A stretch of 64,000 nt of DNA from Streptomyces antnestii (lineage in GTDB: Bacteria > Actinomycetota > Actinomycetes > Streptomycetales > Streptomycetaceae): contig NZ_RZYA01000009.1 of the NCBI RefSeq assembly GCF_004005495.1, positions 1 to 64,000 on the forward strand, given 5' to 3'. This document shows, piece after piece, positions 61,247 through 64,000 of this stretch. Under the pieces are notes generated by a model. That model was not told where the DNA came from and ran no database searches. It saw nothing but the letters and a program-made list of their open reading frames with translations. Position numbers and translations under genes: made by a program. Each line of letters opens with the position of its first letter. The first letter of the stretch is position 1.

Positions 61247-62778
61247 GGCCGCCCTCCCGGTTCGCCCGTGGGGATCGTCCCGCGCGTGCTCAGCGACTCC
61301 GGGAGGTGCAGCCGCGTCATGGTGGCGCTCGTGTGCGGCGGTACGGAGTCCGGGGTGGCGAGCGAGACGAGGATCATGGCGAGGAAGCCGACCGGCACCG
61401 ACCACACCGCGGGCCAGGCGAGGAGCGTGTGCAGCCAGCCGTCGCGCGCCACGCCGGCGACGGTCAGGGTGACGGCGACGAGGGCCGAGCCGCCGCCGAG
61501 GAGCAGGCCCGCCCGCGCGCCGGGCGGGGTGAGCCGCCGCCACCAGATACCGAGGACGAGCAGCGGGCAGAACGAGGACGCCGACACCGCGAACGCCATC
61601 CCGACGGCGTCCGCGACCGGCACCCCGCTGACCAGGAGCGCCCCGCCCAGCGGCACGGTCATCGCGAGCAGTGTCGCGAGGCGGAAGTGCCGTACGCCGC
61701 GGGCCGGCAGGACGTCCTGGCTGAGGACGCCCGCGACGGCCATCGTCAGCCCGGAGGCGGTCGACAGGAACGCGGCGAAGGCGCCGGCGGCCACCAGGGC
61801 GCCGAGCAGGTCCCCGCCGAGCCCGCCCACGGCCCGGCCCGGCAGGAGCAGGACGGCCGCGTCGGCGTCCTGGGTGGCGCGCAGTTCGGGGGCGTACAGG
61901 CTGCCGAGCCACCCGTAGACCGGGGGCAGCAGGTAGAAGAGGCCGATGAGGGCGAGCACGGCGACGGTGGTGCGGCGGGCGGCGCGGCCGTTCGGGCTGG
62001 TGTAGAAGCGGACGACGACGTGCGGCAGGCCCATCGTGCCGAGGAACGTGGCGACGACGAGGCCGTACGTCGCGTACAGCGGGTGGTCCGCCCGGCTGGT
62101 GGCGAGCGGCTGCCCGGAGCCGGCGCTCGACCACGGCATTCCGTCGACGGCGGGCGGTGCGCCGCCGTCGCCGTGCCAGGCGAGGACCAGGAAGAAGGCG
62201 GGTACGAGCAGCGCGGTCAGCTTCAGCCAGTACTGGAAGGCCTGCACGAAGGTGATGGAGCGCATGCCGCCCGCGGCGACGGCGAGTACGACCACGGCGG
62301 CGACGAGCGCCCCGCCGAACCAGCGCGGCGCGCCCGTGAGGATCTGCAACGTAAGCCCGGCGCCCTGGAGTTGGGGCACGAGGTAGAGCCAGCCCGCGCC
62401 GACGACCAGGATGCTGACGACCCTGCGGACGCTGCGGGACTCCAGGCGGCCCTCGGCGAAGTCGGGCAGCGTGTAGGCCCCTGAGCGGCGCAGCGGGGCG
62501 GCGACGAACACGAGCAGGACGAGGTAGCCGGCGGTGTAGCCGACCGGGTACCAGAGCATGTCGGGGCCGTGCACGAGGAGCAGGCCCGCGACGCCGAGGA
62601 AGGAGGCGGCGGAGAGGTATTCGCCGCTGATCGCCGCCGCGTTGAGGCCGGGGCCCACCGAGCGCGAGGCGACGTAGAAGTCGGAGGTGGTGCGGGAGAT
62701 GCGCAGGCCGAAGCCGCCGATGAGGACCGTGGCCAGGACGACCACGGCCACGGCGGGGATCGCGTACGCCTCGTTCAC
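61243..62778 (-). CDS. sodium:solute symporter, ActP-like
   Basis: 511 residues, about 13 TM helices. Na+/solute symporter (SSS) signatures: SRTTSDFYVASRSVGPGLNAAAISGEYLSAASFLG, GGMRSITFVQAFQYW and TMGLPHVVVRFYT. The pairing with a DUF485 protein is typical of acetate/monocarboxylate permeases (ActP-YjcH). GTG 62778 overlaps the DUF485 stop. Co-translated with the kinase, as expected for a nutrient-sensing unit. Confidence 0.92.
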   Translation of the reverse strand: MNEAYAIPAVAVVVLATVLIGGFGLRISRTTSDFYVASRSVGPGLNAAAISGEYLSAASFLGVAGLLLVHGPDMLWYPVGYTAGYLVLLVFVAAPLRRSGAYTLPDFAEGRLESRSVRRVVSILVVGAGWLYLVPQLQGAGLTLQILTGAPRWFGGALVAAVVVLAVAAGGMRSITFVQAFQYWLKLTALLVPAFFLVLAWHGDGGAPPAVDGMPWSSAGSGQPLATSRADHPLYATYGLVVATFLGTMGLPHVVVRFYTSPNGRAARRTTVAVLALIGLFYLLPPVYGWLGSLYAPELRATQDADAAVLLLPGRAVGGLGGDLLGALVAAGAFAAFLSTASGLTMAVAGVLSQDVLPARGVRHFRLATLLAMTVPLGGALLVSGVPVADAVGMAFAVSASSFCPLLVLGIWWRRLTPPGARAGLLLGGGSALVAVTLTVAGVARDGWLHTLLAWPAVWSVPVGFLAMILVSLATPDSVPPHTSATMTRLHLPESLSTRGTIPTGEPGGRP

Positions 62779-63161
62779 CGTGCTCCGTGCCGGTCGCGGA
62801 CGGCCCGGCCGCGCACGAGGCGGGCGAAGTCGCGTTCGTTGCGCTCGGCGGTGCGCACGTACCACCAGGCGATGAGGACGAGGACCGGGTAGCAGCCGAA
62901 GCCCAGGACGATCCAGACGACGGTGGGGTTGTGCAGGGCCTCGAAGAAGAGCGGCAGGGTCACGACGGGCAGCGCGAGGACGGCGAACGCGGTGAGTCCG
63001 GCCCGCAGTTGGCTGCGCATCAGGGAGCGGACGTAGGCCGCGCCGAGCGTGGTCTGCTCGTCGATCTCCCACTGGGTGGGGTGGCCGGGCAGCCGGCGCG
63101 CCGCGCGGGGCTCACCGGTCACGACCTCGCGGCGGGGAGCGGGCTCTGCGGTGGCGGACAC
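62775..63161 (-). CDS. DUF485 membrane protein (YjcH-like)
   Basis: 128 residues with two TM helices (LTAFAVLALPVVTLPLFF; VVWIVLGFGCYPVLVLIAWW) and the DUF485 core near YVRSLMRSQLRAGL and YVRTAERNERDFARLVRG. Works with the adjacent symporter. GTG 63161 is probably leaderless: TACACT lies just upstream on the minus strand. Confidence 0.88.
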   Translation of the reverse strand: MSATAEPAPRREVVTGEPRAARRLPGHPTQWEIDEQTTLGAAYVRSLMRSQLRAGLTAFAVLALPVVTLPLFFEALHNPTVVWIVLGFGCYPVLVLIAWWYVRTAERNERDFARLVRGRAVRDRHGAR

Positions 63162-63220
63162 GGCGGGAGTGTAGGCGGGGGCGGGCGCCGAGCGGAAGGG
63201 GTGCGACGGGTATCGGCCCA

Positions 63221-63333
63221 GGTCACGCGGTTTCCGGTCACGCACTTCCGGTCACGCACTTCCGGTCACGCACTTCCGGTCACGCACTTCCGGTCACGCA
63301 CTTCCGGTCACGTACTTCCGGTCACCCAGTCGT
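63221..63333. repeat. 15-bp tandem repeat between regulator and symporter genes
   Basis: Seven units of GGTCACGCACTTCCG lie in perfect 15-bp register from 63221: the first is degenerate, five are identical (63236-63310), and the seventh has CGT for CGC (63311-63325). A final partial GGTCACCC ends on the LytTR gene's stop. Confidence 0.9.
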
Positions 63334-64000
63334 CAGCCGCCCGCGCGTCGCATCAGGAGTTCGCGGACGCGGCTGGCGTGGCGGCGGCTCACGGCGAGCT
63401 CGGCGTCGCCGATCCGCACGCTCATGCCCCCGCCGTCGAGCCGGAGTTCGTCGATGCGGTGCAGGGCGACGAGGTGGCTGCGGTGGATGCGGACGAACCC
63501 GTGCGGCTGCCAGCGTTCCTCCAGGGTCGTCAGCGGGATGCGGACGAGGTGGCTGGCGTCCTCGGTGTGCAGACGCGCGTAGTCGCCCTGGGCCTCGGCG
63601 TACGTGATGTCGGCGACGGCGACGAGGCGGGTGACGCCGCCCAGTTCGACGGGGATCCGGTCGGCGGAGAGGTCGACGGCGGGCCGGGCGGCCGCGGCCT
63701 GTTCGGCGACACGGCGCACGGCCTCCGCGAGGCGTTCCCTGCGGACGGGCTTGAGGACGTAGTCGACGGCTTTCAGGTCGAAGGCCTGCACGGCGAAGTC
63801 CTCGTGCGCGGTGACGAAGACGATCATCGGGGGCCTGGCGAACCCGGCGAGGAGCCGCGCCACGTCGAGGCCGGTCAGCCCGGCCATCTGGATGTCGAGG
63901 AAGAGCACGTCGACGGCGTGGTCGTCGTCGGCGCCCGCGTCCAGGGCGCGGCCGATGCGGCGCAGCGCCTCGTTGGCGTCGGTCGCCCCCTCGGCGCTGC
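63333..64000 (-). CDS. LytTR-type response regulator (5' end outside the window)
   Basis: At least 222 residues, incomplete at the right edge. Receiver: VLFLDIQMAGLTGLDVA (phospho-Asp), IVFVTAHEDFAVQAFDLKAVDYVLKPV (Thr and Lys). LytTR DNA-binding domain: YAEAQGDYARLHTEDASHLVRIPLTTLEERWQPHGFVRIHRSHLVAL. Forms the presumed two-component pair with the LytS kinase at 60047, with the transporter genes in between. The gene continues beyond position 64000. Confidence 0.9.
   Translation of the reverse strand, partial: SAEGATDANEALRRIGRALDAGADDDHAVDVLFLDIQMAGLTGLDVARLLAGFARPPMIVFVTAHEDFAVQAFDLKAVDYVLKPVRRERLAEAVRRVAEQAAAARPAVDLSADRIPVELGGVTRLVAVADITYAEAQGDYARLHTEDASHLVRIPLTTLEERWQPHGFVRIHRSHLVALHRIDELRLDGGGMSVRIGDAELAVSRRHASRVRELLMRRAGG

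Noticed and set aside
63221..63333. Possible CRISPR-like array
   Set aside because: Units are contiguous 15-mers with no unique spacers, and no cas genes are present. It is a tandem repeat.

Overview
The window is a piece of a Streptomyces-type chromosome. It has very high G+C, GTG and TTG starts, four-base ATGA/GTGA gene overlaps, and actinobacterial families throughout: EgtABCD, class F sortase, SAV2177-type methyltransferase, an OlsB/OlsA pair and Yx(FWY)xxD lipoproteins. No rRNA, tRNA, CRISPR array, insertion sequence or transposase was recognised.

Region 1 (about 1-19,040) is an accessory block that looks like a streptomycete version of the mycobacterial DosR/DevR dormancy (hypoxia/NO) regulon. 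It holds three tandem universal stress proteins, seven CBS-pair proteins ending in a BON domain, one short Hrp1-like CBS protein and a site-2 protease fused to a CBS pair (Rip3-like). It also holds an Acg-type nitroreductase, a PncB2-like nicotinate phosphoribosyltransferase, two pyridoxamine-phosphate-oxidase-fold proteins and a stand-alone cyclic-nucleotide-binding domain. Many of its gaps carry a 14-bp dyad, GGnCCnnnnGGnCC, often in pairs about 20-22 bp apart. Its symmetry matches that of the mycobacterial DevR box. No DevS/DevR pair lies in the window, so the regulator would act from elsewhere. The block is also decaying: there is a broken sulfatase, a broken acetyl-CoA-synthetase-like gene, a truncated DUF1918 copy and a pncB frame that reads into its neighbour. 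A hairpin at 18,998-19,038 marks its right edge.

Region 2 (19,060-45,430) is conserved chromosome. It runs: pirin, TPR protein, RlmG-like methyltransferase, an ArsR-MFS operon behind a striking 14-bp-period array of TTCGCGAA boxes, a disulfide oxidoreductase with an altered C-terminal active site, thioredoxin, a LacI regulator, an orphan MazF-like protein, and a TIGR02452 protein. Then come the ergothioneine operon egtABCD, an orphan sugar-binding lipoprotein with a DasR-like operator, dodecin, a HAD phosphatase, an LLM oxidoreductase, a short UvrA paralogue, olsB-olsA for ornithine lipids, and sdhCAB with a divergent LysR gene.

Region 3 (45,460-64,000) carries a methyltransferase overlapping a PAS-GGDEF-EAL protein (RmdA-like) and then a run of envelope genes: a Yx(FWY)xxD lipoprotein, a polyproline protein, a DUF4239 protein, two small exported proteins with membrane tails, a class F sortase, a polysaccharide deacetylase and a CapA-like lipoprotein. 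A universal stress protein, an amino-acid permease and an ECF sigma factor are interspersed. The window ends in a LytTR regulator / DUF485 / ActP-like symporter / LytS kinase cluster, the regulator gene running off the right edge. Several gaps in regions 2 and 3 contain degenerate short tandem repeats.
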